Below the pieces are notes generated by a model. The model ran no database searches. It saw nothing but the letters and a program-made list of their open reading frames with translations, and had not been told where the DNA came from. From AWTP1-13 sp035253505 (GTDB taxonomy: Bacteria > Pseudomonadota > Alphaproteobacteria > Rhizobiales > Hyphomicrobiaceae), in contig DATFCC010000068.1 of NCBI GenBank assembly GCA_035253505.1, positions 1 through 8,792 on the forward strand: a stretch of DNA of 8,792 nucleotides, in the 5' to 3' direction. The translations under genes and the position numbers were made by a program. Below, piece by piece: positions 1 to 6,655 of the stretch (its first letter is position 1; each line of letters opens with the position of its first letter).

Positions 1-1902
1 CAGTGCGGTGCCGCAGCGCGGCAGATGCTGGAGACGGCAGCCGCGGCGCAGTGGAAGGTCGACGTCTCCGAGGTGGAGGCGAAACTGCACGAGGTCGTGC
101 ACAAGCCGACCGGGCGCAAGCTCGGCTACGGGGAGCTCGCCGGCGCGGCCGCCGGCCTGCCGGTGCCGCCCGCCGACAAGGTGAAGCTGAAGGAGGCCAG
201 CGCCTTCCGCTACATCGGCAAGGGCAACGTGCGCATTGCCGACATCGTCGACATCACGACCGGCAAGGCGATCTATGGCCAGGACGTTCTGCTGCCCGGC
301 ACCAAGTTCGCGGTGATCGCGCGGCCGCCTGTGGTGGGCGGCAAGGTCGCCTCGGTCGATAGCAGCGCGGCGCTGAAGGTGAAGGGTGTCGAGAAGGTCG
401 TGACGCTCAGCCCCACGCCCGCGCCCTACAAGTTCGGGCCGCTCGGCGGTGTTGCGGTCATCGCCAGCAACACCTGGGCCGCCATGCAGGGTCGCGAAGC
501 CCTCAAGATCACCTGGGACGACGGGCCGAACAAGTCCTACACCTCGAAGGCCTACAAGGCTCAACTCGAGGAGGCGGTGAAGAAACCGGGCAAGGTCGAG
601 CGCAACCAGGGCGACGTCGACAAGGCGCTGGCGTCGTCCGCCAAGGTGGTGACGGCGGAGTACTACGCCCCTCACCTGGCCCACGCCACGATGGAGCCGC
701 CCGCGGCCACGGCACGCATGAACTATGGCCGCTGGGAGATCTGGGCGCCGGTGCAGAGTCCCGGCCAGGCGCGCGACGATGTCGCCGCCGCGCTCGGGCT
801 CGCCCCGTCCGAGGTCGTCATGCACCCGACGCTGCTCGGGGGCGGCTTCGGGCGCAAGTCCAAGTGCGACTTCGCCATCGAGGCGGCGCTGCTCTCGAGG
901 GACCTCGGCGGCACGCCGGTGAAGGTGGTGTGGACGCGCGAGGACGACCTGCGCCACGGCTTCTATCACACCGTGACGGCGGAGCGCTTCGAGGCCGGCC
1001 TCGATGCCGCCAACAAGGTGGTCGCCTGGCGCCACCGCAGTGCCTCGCCGACCATCCTGTCCACCTTCGTGCCCGATCCGAAGCATCCCTTCGACATCGA
1101 GCTCGGCATGGGCTGGGTGGATACGCCGTTCGACGTGCCCAACATCCGCATGGAGAGCGGTGAGGCGCAGAGCCACGTGCGCATCGGCTGGTTCCGCTCG
1201 GTCAACAACGTGGTGCACGCGTGGTCGATCCAGTCGTTCGTGGCGGAGCTGGCGCACCAGCTCGGGAAGGACCAGAAGGACTTCCTGCTCGAGCTGATCG
1301 GGCCGGCGCGCACGATCGATCCGCGTCCGCAGGTGACGACGCCGTGGTGGAACTACGGGGAGCCCTTCGAGACCTATCCCGTCGACACCGGCCGCCTGCG
1401 CAAGGTGGTCGAGCTGGCGGCGGAGAAGGGCGAGTGGGGCAAGAAGCTGCCGAAGGGGCAGGGCCTCGGCATTGCCGCGCACCGCAGCTTCGTCAGCTAT
1501 ATCGCCACCGTCGTGCACGTGGTGGTGGGCGACAAGGGCAAGATCTCCATCCCGCGCGTGGATACGGCGATCGACTGCGGCTATTGCGTGCATCCCGAGC
1601 GGGTGCGATCCCAGATCGAGGGCGCGGCGGTGATGGGGCTGACGCTCGCCAAGTACGGCGAAATCACCCTCAAGAACGGGGCTGTCGAGCAGTCGAACTT
1701 CAACGACTTCCAGCTCGCACGCATCGACGAGTCGCCGCTCGATACGCGCGTGCACATCGTCGATCACCCGCTGAGCGTGCCGCCCAGCGGCGTCGGCGAG
1801 CCGGGCGTGCCGCCGTTTGCGCCGGCACTGTGCAACGCCATCTTCGCCGCCACCGGCAAGCGCATCCGGCAGCTCCCGATCGGCGACCAGTTGGCCACGT
1901 GA
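1..1902 (+). CDS. Molybdopterin-binding subunit of a xanthine dehydrogenase/IorB-type hydroxylase (5'-truncated)
   Basis: This is the large, molybdenum-cofactor-binding subunit of a molybdenum hydroxylase of the isoquinoline 1-oxidoreductase beta (IorB) group. Such enzymes hydroxylate N-heterocycles or oxidise aldehydes using water and pass electrons to a small 2Fe-2S subunit, which is not in this window. The frame is already open at base 1, and the first residues (AAARQMLETAAAAQW) match the family's interior, so the Met at base 25 is not the start. Of 633 residues seen, GGGFGRK (280-286) is the cofactor-binding glycine motif and GWFRSVNN (about 397-404) is a further family segment. DCGYCVHPERVRSQIEG follows, and GVGEPGVPP near the C-terminus carries Glu600, the expected catalytic base. 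Family members are about 730-780 residues, so roughly 100-150 residues, including any Tat signal, are missing. Family assignment is firm; the substrate cannot be read from the sequence. Confidence 0.93.
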   Translation, partial: QCGAAARQMLETAAAAQWKVDVSEVEAKLHEVVHKPTGRKLGYGELAGAAAGLPVPPADKVKLKEASAFRYIGKGNVRIADIVDITTGKAIYGQDVLLPGTKFAVIARPPVVGGKVASVDSSAALKVKGVEKVVTLSPTPAPYKFGPLGGVAVIASNTWAAMQGREALKITWDDGPNKSYTSKAYKAQLEEAVKKPGKVERNQGDVDKALASSAKVVTAEYYAPHLAHATMEPPAATARMNYGRWEIWAPVQSPGQARDDVAAALGLAPSEVVMHPTLLGGGFGRKSKCDFAIEAALLSRDLGGTPVKVVWTREDDLRHGFYHTVTAERFEAGLDAANKVVAWRHRSASPTILSTFVPDPKHPFDIELGMGWVDTPFDVPNIRMESGEAQSHVRIGWFRSVNNVVHAWSIQSFVAELAHQLGKDQKDFLLELIGPARTIDPRPQVTTPWWNYGEPFETYPVDTGRLRKVVELAAEKGEWGKKLPKGQGLGIAAHRSFVSYIATVVHVVVGDKGKISIPRVDTAIDCGYCVHPERVRSQIEGAAVMGLTLAKYGEITLKNGAVEQSNFNDFQLARIDESPLDTRVHIVDHPLSVPPSGVGEPGVPPFAPALCNAIFAATGKRIRQLPIGDQLAT

Positions 1903-1910
1903 GATGCACC

Positions 1911-1939
1911 CCGGAGGCCGGCATGCCGCCGGCCTCCGG
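1911..1939. terminator. Hairpin between convergent genes, possible bidirectional terminator
   Basis: Two perfect 11-nt complementary arms (CCGGAGGCCGG at 1911-1921 and CCGGCCTCCGG at 1929-1939) enclose a 7-nt loop. The hairpin starts 8 bp after the stop of the hydroxylase gene and ends 14 bp before the stop of the convergent minus-strand gene, the usual place for a shared terminator. Neither side has a run of T, so it is not a textbook intrinsic terminator. It may work with Rho or as an mRNA 3'-end stabiliser. The structure is certain; its role is inferred from position. Confidence 0.55.
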
Positions 1940-1953
1940 TCCTCGTCACCGCT

Positions 1954-2838
1954 TCATCCGCCGACCAGGCGGGCGAGGCGTTCCTCCGCCTCCGGCGCCC
2001 CGAGCTCGCGGGCGCGCTCGTACCATTTGCGCGCCTCGCCCACGTTCGGCAGCAAGCCCTGCACGCCCAGGCGTGCCAGCTCGCGCGGGTCGTAGGTTGC
2101 TGCCAGCAGCATGGCGCCGCGCGCGAGACCGATCTGCGCAGCCCGCAGGTAGAACTGGCGCGCGGCTGCGATGTTGCCCTGCTCGGCCTCGCGCTCGCCG
2201 CGGGAAACGAAGCGTTCCGCCGCCTCGCGGTCGGCGGGCGAGAGCACCGGCGCGGGAGGCGCTGCCGGCGATGCCGGGGGCGGCGAAGGCGGACGCGTGG
2301 CCTCCTTCGGTGCCGGCAAGGCGGGTGGCTCGATGATGAGGACGGTCTTGGCCTGCGCCAGCAGGGTGCCATCCTCGGTGACCAGGCTGATGCCGAGCTC
2401 GCTGCGTCCCGTGAGGCCGACCGGGACATTGAGGTGCAGGCTGGAGAGGGCATAGATCGGCACGGACCACGCGCCTGGTGCCGTCACATATCCTTCCGAC
2501 AAAGAGACGGTGGGTGGCAGGCCGCGCACGCGTACGAAGCTGTTCTTGGGCACCGCGCCGGCCGGCCCGACGGATATGGCGAGCGATGCCTGCGATGCCG
2601 CCTTGGCGATGGTCGTGGGCGCGACACTGAGCTGCAGCGCCTCGCTGCCTGAGCCTTGCGCAAGGTGCAGTGCCGATCGGCCGTCGGCGGCGTGAACGGG
2701 CGACAGCAGCGCCGACGAGGCCCAGCCGGCCACGGCCGTGGCCAGCACAGTCACGCGGAATGCCTGCCGGATCCCACAGCTTCCCCGCTGCAGCCCGCCC
2801 CGCCCGGCGGCATATCCATACGCTCCATCAGCCCCCAT
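1954..2838 (-). CDS. Secreted beta-domain protein with C-terminal Sel1/TPR repeats
   Basis: A 294-residue exported protein of unknown function. Residues 25-50 form a signal peptide (basic QAFR, hydrophobic core, then VHA before the likely cut at 50/51). Residues about 65-170 look like a compact beta-rich domain with the segments FVRVRGLPPTVSLSEG, APGAWSVPI and GRSELGISLVTEDG. A Pro/Ala linker (171-202) leads to helical Sel1-like TPR repeats (203-292; for example GNIAAARQFYLRAAQIG and NVGEARKWYERARELG). Sel1/TPR repeats bind proteins, so a scaffold role in the envelope is plausible but inferred. The chosen ATG at 2838 has an AAAGGGG Shine-Dalgarno sequence just upstream. A second ATG at 2889 overlaps the TGA of the preceding gene (TGATG) and would add 17 residues; it has a weaker ribosome site. 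This is the last gene of the DsrE-TAXI-Sel1 cluster, 50 bp after the previous stop. I recall similar architectures as conserved hypotheticals in Hyphomicrobiales (not checked). Confidence 0.8.
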   Translation of the reverse strand: MGADGAYGYAAGRGGLQRGSCGIRQAFRVTVLATAVAGWASSALLSPVHAADGRSALHLAQGSGSEALQLSVAPTTIAKAASQASLAISVGPAGAVPKNSFVRVRGLPPTVSLSEGYVTAPGAWSVPIYALSSLHLNVPVGLTGRSELGISLVTEDGTLLAQAKTVLIIEPPALPAPKEATRPPSPPPASPAAPPAPVLSPADREAAERFVSRGEREAEQGNIAAARQFYLRAAQIGLARGAMLLAATYDPRELARLGVQGLLPNVGEARKWYERARELGAPEAEERLARLVGG

Positions 2839-2888
2839 CGACCGCCCCTTTGTGTCCTCGAAGGAGGGCGATGCAAACGACCATGGCA

Positions 2889-4118
2889 TCAAGGCCGGTT
2901 CTGCTTCCGGTTCCATTCGAGGAATTGCTTGAACAGACGGTCCTGCTCGCTGGGATCGTTCGGTGCCGCGCGTGCCGCCTGCGTGCGCAGCTGCACGGGA
3001 TCGATGGTGCGCGGAGCCGCGGCGGTCGCCATCTTGTCGAGGCGCTCCTGCAGCGGCCGGAACCGTTGCCATCCGGGCACCGTGGCGGCGAGGTTCACGT
3101 CCTTCCACTTCTCATGGTAGCCGGGCTCCTTCTGCAGCTTCGGGAAGCGGTCGAGCAGATAGTCGACGACGCGCGCGAGGCGCTGGTAGCGCTCGGTGTC
3201 CCTGGGCCAGTCGTAGACCGCGAGCACGGCGGGCACCGAGACGGTGGAGATCTGCTGCCCCTGCGGGATCAGAGCCGGATAGTCTGCATGCTCGAGGTAG
3301 GCCGGCGCGTAGTATTCGAGCTTGTCCGTGTATTCCAGAGGAAGGAACTTGAAGCCCTCCGGAAACTTGCCCTTGAGGAAGGGCGCCAGCGGCTTCGATG
3401 AGATCCAGAACGTTGCCGCCACCTCGGGGCCGGCCTTCATCTTCTCCATGGCGATGGTGTGCGGCTCGAAGGTCAGCTTGGCCTGGATGCCGAGCTGCTT
3501 GAAGATGATCGGGCCGGAGTAGGCTGCGGCCGTTCCATGCGTGTTGAAATTGACCGTCTTGCCGGCGAGGTCGGCCAGCGAGTTGATCTCCGGCCGAACC
3601 AGCAGGTGTGCCTCCGAGGGGAACAGGTTCAGCAGGTAGTTGATGCGTCGCCAGGCATTGGCGAACTCGGGCTTCGACTTGAAGTGATCGAGCACGTCGC
3701 CGTAGACGATGGCGGCGTCGACCCCGCGCAGATAGAGCAGGTCGTAGACGTTGTCGAATGGTCCGCGCGTGACGATCGGCAGGACGCGCATGTTGTCGCC
3801 GTCGTCGAGCACGCGCGCCAGCTCGGAAGCGAACTGCAGCGGCGCTCCCTCCAGCCGCCCGGCGGCCAGGCCCACGGTCCACGCGTTGATGCGGTCCTTC
3901 TGCGCCTGCTCGACGGCGGCTGCCGCGGGCGATCCGGGACGCGGCGCGGGCTTGGTCCTGATCGCCTGCGCGACATTGAGACCCTGCGTTGCAGGCTCTA
4001 CCCGGATCGGAGCGCCGACGCGATTGGCCGGAGGCGCCGTCTGCGCCATCAGCGGCGTCGTGCCGGCAACCGCCAACACGAGGCCAGCGAGCATGAGCAC
4101 GCTGTGCAGGTTACGCAT
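2889..4118 (-). CDS. TAXI-family TRAP transporter solute-binding protein (orphan)
   Basis: A 409-residue periplasmic binding protein of the TAXI type, the extracytoplasmic receptor class of TRAP transporters. The signal peptide is residues 1 to about 26 (hydrophobic LMLAGLVLAVAG, then PLMAQ). A low-complexity Pro/Ala-rich linker runs to about residue 72. The binding-protein fold follows: WTVGLAAGRLEG, RGPFDNVYDLLYLRGVDAA, the lobe-crossing LADLAGKTVNFNTHGTAAA, and FEPHTIAMEKMKAGPEVAA. The ligand-pocket segment lacks the glycine-rich GGVYYPLG-like stretch of typical TAXI proteins. The last 80 or so residues are a charged helical extension. The start at 4118 is preceded by GGAGGAGAGGGG; an upstream in-frame ATG (4160) would spoil the signal peptide. 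The gene lies 51 bp after the DsrE stop in the same direction. No DctQ/DctM-like membrane subunits lie in the window, so it may serve a distant permease or act as a sensor or scavenger. The ligand is unknown. Confidence 0.85.
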   Translation of the reverse strand: MRNLHSVLMLAGLVLAVAGTTPLMAQTAPPANRVGAPIRVEPATQGLNVAQAIRTKPAPRPGSPAAAAVEQAQKDRINAWTVGLAAGRLEGAPLQFASELARVLDDGDNMRVLPIVTRGPFDNVYDLLYLRGVDAAIVYGDVLDHFKSKPEFANAWRRINYLLNLFPSEAHLLVRPEINSLADLAGKTVNFNTHGTAAAYSGPIIFKQLGIQAKLTFEPHTIAMEKMKAGPEVAATFWISSKPLAPFLKGKFPEGFKFLPLEYTDKLEYYAPAYLEHADYPALIPQGQQISTVSVPAVLAVYDWPRDTERYQRLARVVDYLLDRFPKLQKEPGYHEKWKDVNLAATVPGWQRFRPLQERLDKMATAAAPRTIDPVQLRTQAARAAPNDPSEQDRLFKQFLEWNRKQNRP

Positions 4119-4169
4119 GGGACCCCTCTCCTCCACGACAACTTCGCCGCTTGCCGCCAATGTCCGCCG

Positions 4170-4676
4170 TCAGGGCCTGATGTACGCATAGCCCTGCTTT
4201 TGCAGCTCCATCAGCCGCACCACACCCGAGGGCATCACCTTCGCCTCGCTGATGAGCGAAACGGGCTTGCCCTCTGCCTTCGCCTGGTTGGCCTGGGTAT
4301 TGCCGCAGGCGATGAAGGCCAGGCCGGGGTTTTCCAGCGACATCGGCGCGATGCGCTCCTTCACCGGGCTGGTATCGGCACGCAGCATGTGCAGGCCTGG
4401 ACCATAGGCGACGATCTCGATCGCCACCGTCTCACCCTTGGCCTTATAGAAATCGATGACGTTCTTGGCATTGTTGAGCGCAAGATCCATCACCGCCTTG
4501 TCGTTCTGGTTCACCTGGATGGCGAGCTTGTGCTTCGCCTCGGGAGCCGATTTCGTGATCTTGCTCTGCGCTGCCTGCTTGATGGTCTGCGCGAGAGCGC
4601 CTGGGACAGCAAGCGCCGAAGCCAGCGCGAAGACGGTGCAGCGCATGGCGAAGCGATCCGGCCGTTTGGGCATCAT
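4170..4676 (-). CDS. Periplasmic DsrE-family protein
   Basis: A 168-residue protein with the DsrE/DsrF-like fold, a small alpha/beta fold used in sulfur-relay and persulfide-carrying proteins. A signal peptide occupies residues 1-30 (basic MMPKRPDRFAMR, hydrophobic VFALASALAVPG, ALAQ cleavage site). The DsrE domain spans about 49-168: KLAIQVNQND (first strand), ALNNAKNVIDFY (helix), VAIEIVAYGPGLHML, and LAFIACGNT with the single mature-protein cysteine, Cys124, at the family's usual position. It ends with VMPSGVVRLMELQKQGYAYI, typical of periplasmic DsrE proteins. A direct role in sulfur chemistry is not shown, since many such proteins are uncharacterised. GGAG lies 6 nt before the ATG at 4676; the adjacent ATG at 4673 is an equally possible start. 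This is probably the first gene of the three-gene minus-strand cluster. Confidence 0.87.
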   Translation of the reverse strand: MMPKRPDRFAMRCTVFALASALAVPGALAQTIKQAAQSKITKSAPEAKHKLAIQVNQNDKAVMDLALNNAKNVIDFYKAKGETVAIEIVAYGPGLHMLRADTSPVKERIAPMSLENPGLAFIACGNTQANQAKAEGKPVSLISEAKVMPSGVVRLMELQKQGYAYIRP

Positions 4677-5024
4677 TACGAACTCCGTGTCACGTTGGCA
4701 TTGTCGAAGTAAGAACGGCCGGTGACCCGACCGAGACGGCGAACTGCTATGGGCCGGATCGGCCGCGTATGACGGCGCGAACCGGCAGCGAGTGCCAAGG
4801 TGGAAGTTGCGCCCGTCGCCCGTCCCGACCAGCTCGCTCACCCGCAGCGGGTGCCGGTCACGCCGTGTGCTGCCCCCTTGGACCTGCGAGCACGAACAGT
4901 TGCGCTGTCGGCAAATGGCGAGGCAATTTCGTCAATCATGAGGCATCGCGATGCGAAAATCGACGCGAGCTATTTCGCTATCGTTTGTCCGATGGCGCGC
5001 TGGCGCTGACCGCGCGCGTCGCTG
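4677..5024. other. Non-coding interval with promoter region of the DsrE-TAXI-Sel1 cluster
   Basis: No convincing gene lies here; the plus-strand frames that cross it are arginine- and proline-rich and run into the DUF2214 gene. The right part (about 4895-4990) is visibly less GC-rich than its surroundings, as expected of regulatory DNA. It contains a 12-bp perfect palindrome, GCATCGCGATGC (4943-4954), and a short direct repeat, GCTAT, at 4969-4973 and 4977-4981. A small stem (CACCCG/CGGGTG, 4839-4853) sits to the left. I could not identify a persuasive -35/-10 pair for the minus-strand cluster. Confidence 0.5.
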
Positions 5025-5477
5025 TCAAACCATCATGCCGATGCCCTTGGCCATCAGCGCCGCCATCAAGAGGATCAGCACGACGCCGGCGAGCTCGAGG
5101 TGGATGATGGATCGCAACCAGCGCAGCTTGTCGCCGTCGACGACGGGAAGCTGCCCTTGCTTCACCGCCTTGCGCCAGGACAGGAACTCGCGGGTCGGCA
5201 CGATGGACACGAGGCCGATGAGGATGAAGAGGGTCAGCTTGGCGATAAACGTCCAGGTATGGAAGTAGTAGGTCGCGCCCTTTTCGAAATGGAACACGCG
5301 CGACAGCCCGACCACAAGCAGCACGCCCGCGGAGATGCCGTAGGCGGCATCGGCGGCAAGAATCTTTCGCGCCGAACGGTCCGTCAGGGCATCTCTCAGC
5401 AGCACGAACTCGATGGCGAGCGCGGCGACGAGCGTGAACGCTGCCAGATGGTGCAGGAAGGCGAACAGCGAAGCCAT
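5025..5477 (-). CDS. DUF2214 family integral membrane protein
   Basis: A 150-residue inner-membrane protein with four predicted helices: about 3-27 (LFAFLHHLAAFTLVAALAI), 44-60 (AAYGISAGVLLVVGL), 73-95 (HTWTFIAKLTLFILIGLV) and 122-145 (IIHLELAGVVLILLMAAL). Length, helix layout and the N-terminal FLHHLAAF match the DUF2214 family, whose function is not known. Histidines lie at or near membrane segments (9, 10, 63, 73, 126), which would suit a metal or heme role, but that is inference. The start at 5477 follows AAGGAG with 9-nt spacing. A longer reading from 5615 gives an Arg/Pro-rich leader unlike the family and is rejected. It is a single gene, divergent from the S1C/PDZ gene and 348 bp upstream of the DsrE start, so probably transcribed separately from that cluster. 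Confidence 0.85.
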   Translation of the reverse strand: MASLFAFLHHLAAFTLVAALAIEFVLLRDALTDRSARKILAADAAYGISAGVLLVVGLSRVFHFEKGATYYFHTWTFIAKLTLFILIGLVSIVPTREFLSWRKAVKQGQLPVVDGDKLRWLRSIIHLELAGVVLILLMAALMAKGIGMMV

Positions 5478-5507
5478 TGCCGAGATCTCCTTGCCGATTT
5501 TCGCGTG

Positions 5508-5545
5508 GTGCTGCGGGAAGTTTAGCAGCCTTTGCGCCGCAGCAC
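5508..5545. repeat. Inverted repeat in the divergent intergenic region
   Basis: Perfect 9-bp arms GTGCTGCGG (5508-5516) and CCGCAGCAC (5537-5545) are separated by 20 bp. They lie 31 bp upstream of the DUF2214 start and before the S1C/PDZ gene, so they could be a dimeric operator or an mRNA hairpin in the DUF2214 leader. A second GC-rich stem follows (5559-5566 with 5578-5585). In DNA this GC-rich such repeats also arise by chance. Confidence 0.35.
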
Positions 5546-5678
5546 GCCCAGCGATGCGCGGCGCCGGCCGGGCCGGACGGCGCCGTCGGCCCGCTACGAA
5601 CAGGCTCGCAGCCACCCCGCTACCGCGCTATGCTTGGCCCTCATGCCCAGCAGGTCGCAGCCGGAGAGGTCGGGCGTC

Positions 5679-6620
5679 GTGCAACCCAAGCAGGAAGACT
5701 ATGACTACGAGCTGGATCGCGCCCTGGCCTCCGTGGTCGGGGTCAAATCCCTCGTTCCTGCCGATGCCTTCACCGCGGAAACGCTCGGCACCGAGCGTGC
5801 GGGCAACGGCGTCCTCATCCGCCGCGATGGCCTGGTGCTCACTATCGGCTATCTGGTCACCGAGGCCGAGACCGTCTGGATCAGCCATAGCGGAGGCGCT
5901 GCCGTACCGGGCCATGTGCTGGGCTACGACCAGGAGACGGGTTTCGGGCTCGTCCAGGCCTTGACGCGCCTGGACCTGCCGGCACTCTCCCTGGGCAGCT
6001 CCAAGGACGCCCGCGTCGGCGACCACGTGGTGGTCGGCGGGGCCGGCGGACGGCAGCGCTCGGTGGCGGCGCGCATCATCGCCAAGCAGGAGTTCGCCGG
6101 CTACTGGGAGTATGTCCTCGACGAGGCCATCTTCACCGGGCCGGCGCACCCCAACTGGGGCGGGACGGCGGTGATCGGCCCGGGCGGTGACCTGATCGGC
6201 ATCGGCTCGCTGCAGATCCAGCAGGCAGCAGGGGCCGGGCGCCGGGAAGATGTCAACATGGTCGTACCGATCGACCTGCTCAAGCCGATCATGGACGACA
6301 TTCTCACCATGGGCCTCGCCAACCGGCCGCCGCGCCCATGGCTCGGCGTTTATGCCACCGAGGTCGGCAACAACGTCGCTATTCTCGGCCTTGCCAGTCG
6401 CGGGCCGGCGCAGCGCGCCAATCTCAAGACGGGCGACATCGTGCTCGGCGTGGGCGGCGCCGCGGTCAACGACCTCGCCGGCTTCTTCCGGGGCGTGTGG
6501 GCGTTGGGTCAGGCCGGGGTCGAGGTGCCCCTGCTGATCAACCGCGACGGCAAGACCCTCGAGCTGCGCGTGCGGTCGGGTGACCGGCGCCGCTTCCTCA
6601 AGGGCCCGGTGCTGCACTGA
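5679..6620 (+). CDS. Catalytically dead S1C (HtrA/DegP-like) trypsin-fold protein with PDZ domain
   Basis: A 313-residue protein with the S1C protease layout: chymotrypsin-like fold at about 35-190 and one PDZ domain at about 218-302 (RPWLGVY, ANLKTGDIVLGVGG, DLAGFFRGVW). All three catalytic residues appear replaced. Where HtrA has TNNHVV this has TIGYLV (His to Tyr58); DPETDLA becomes DQETGFG (Asp to Gly88); GNSGGP becomes PNWGGT (Ser to Trp160). The spacings (30 and 72 residues) match DegP His105/Asp135/Ser210, so the alignment is secure and the frame is intact. It should not cut peptides; a peptide-binding or chaperone role is inferred. There is no signal peptide or membrane anchor, so it is probably cytosolic, unlike DegP. 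GTG at 5679 has GGAGAGG 9 nt upstream; ATG at 5643 (325 residues) has no ribosome site but follows a TATGCT at 5629-5634. A reductase gene follows 35 bp downstream. I recall similar proteins in Hyphomicrobiales annotated as S1C proteases (not checked). Confidence 0.87.
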   Translation: MQPKQEDYDYELDRALASVVGVKSLVPADAFTAETLGTERAGNGVLIRRDGLVLTIGYLVTEAETVWISHSGGAAVPGHVLGYDQETGFGLVQALTRLDLPALSLGSSKDARVGDHVVVGGAGGRQRSVAARIIAKQEFAGYWEYVLDEAIFTGPAHPNWGGTAVIGPGGDLIGIGSLQIQQAAGAGRREDVNMVVPIDLLKPIMDDILTMGLANRPPRPWLGVYATEVGNNVAILGLASRGPAQRANLKTGDIVLGVGGAAVNDLAGFFRGVWALGQAGVEVPLLINRDGKTLELRVRSGDRRRFLKGPVLH

Positions 6621-6655
6621 TCGCCAGCGCTTCCATCCACAACGGCGGAGGACCC

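Noticed and set aside
25..27. Met at base 25 as the start of the molybdenum hydroxylase
   Set aside because: The frame is open upstream to base 1, and the preceding residues already belong to the family's conserved interior.
3459..4712. Long plus-strand frame (417 codons) opposite the TAXI and DsrE genes
   Set aside because: Codon-bias shadow: the minus-strand genes have signal peptides, ribosome sites and recognisable domains; the plus-strand product has none.
4995..5017. GCGCGC pair downstream of the DUF2214 gene as a terminator
   Set aside because: Only 6 bp, self-complementary low-complexity arms, and no T-run; not distinguishable from background.
4769..5107. Plus-strand frame of 112 codons across the 4677-5024 interval
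   Set aside because: No ribosome site, an Arg/Cys/Pro-rich product, and overlap with the 3' end of the DUF2214 gene.
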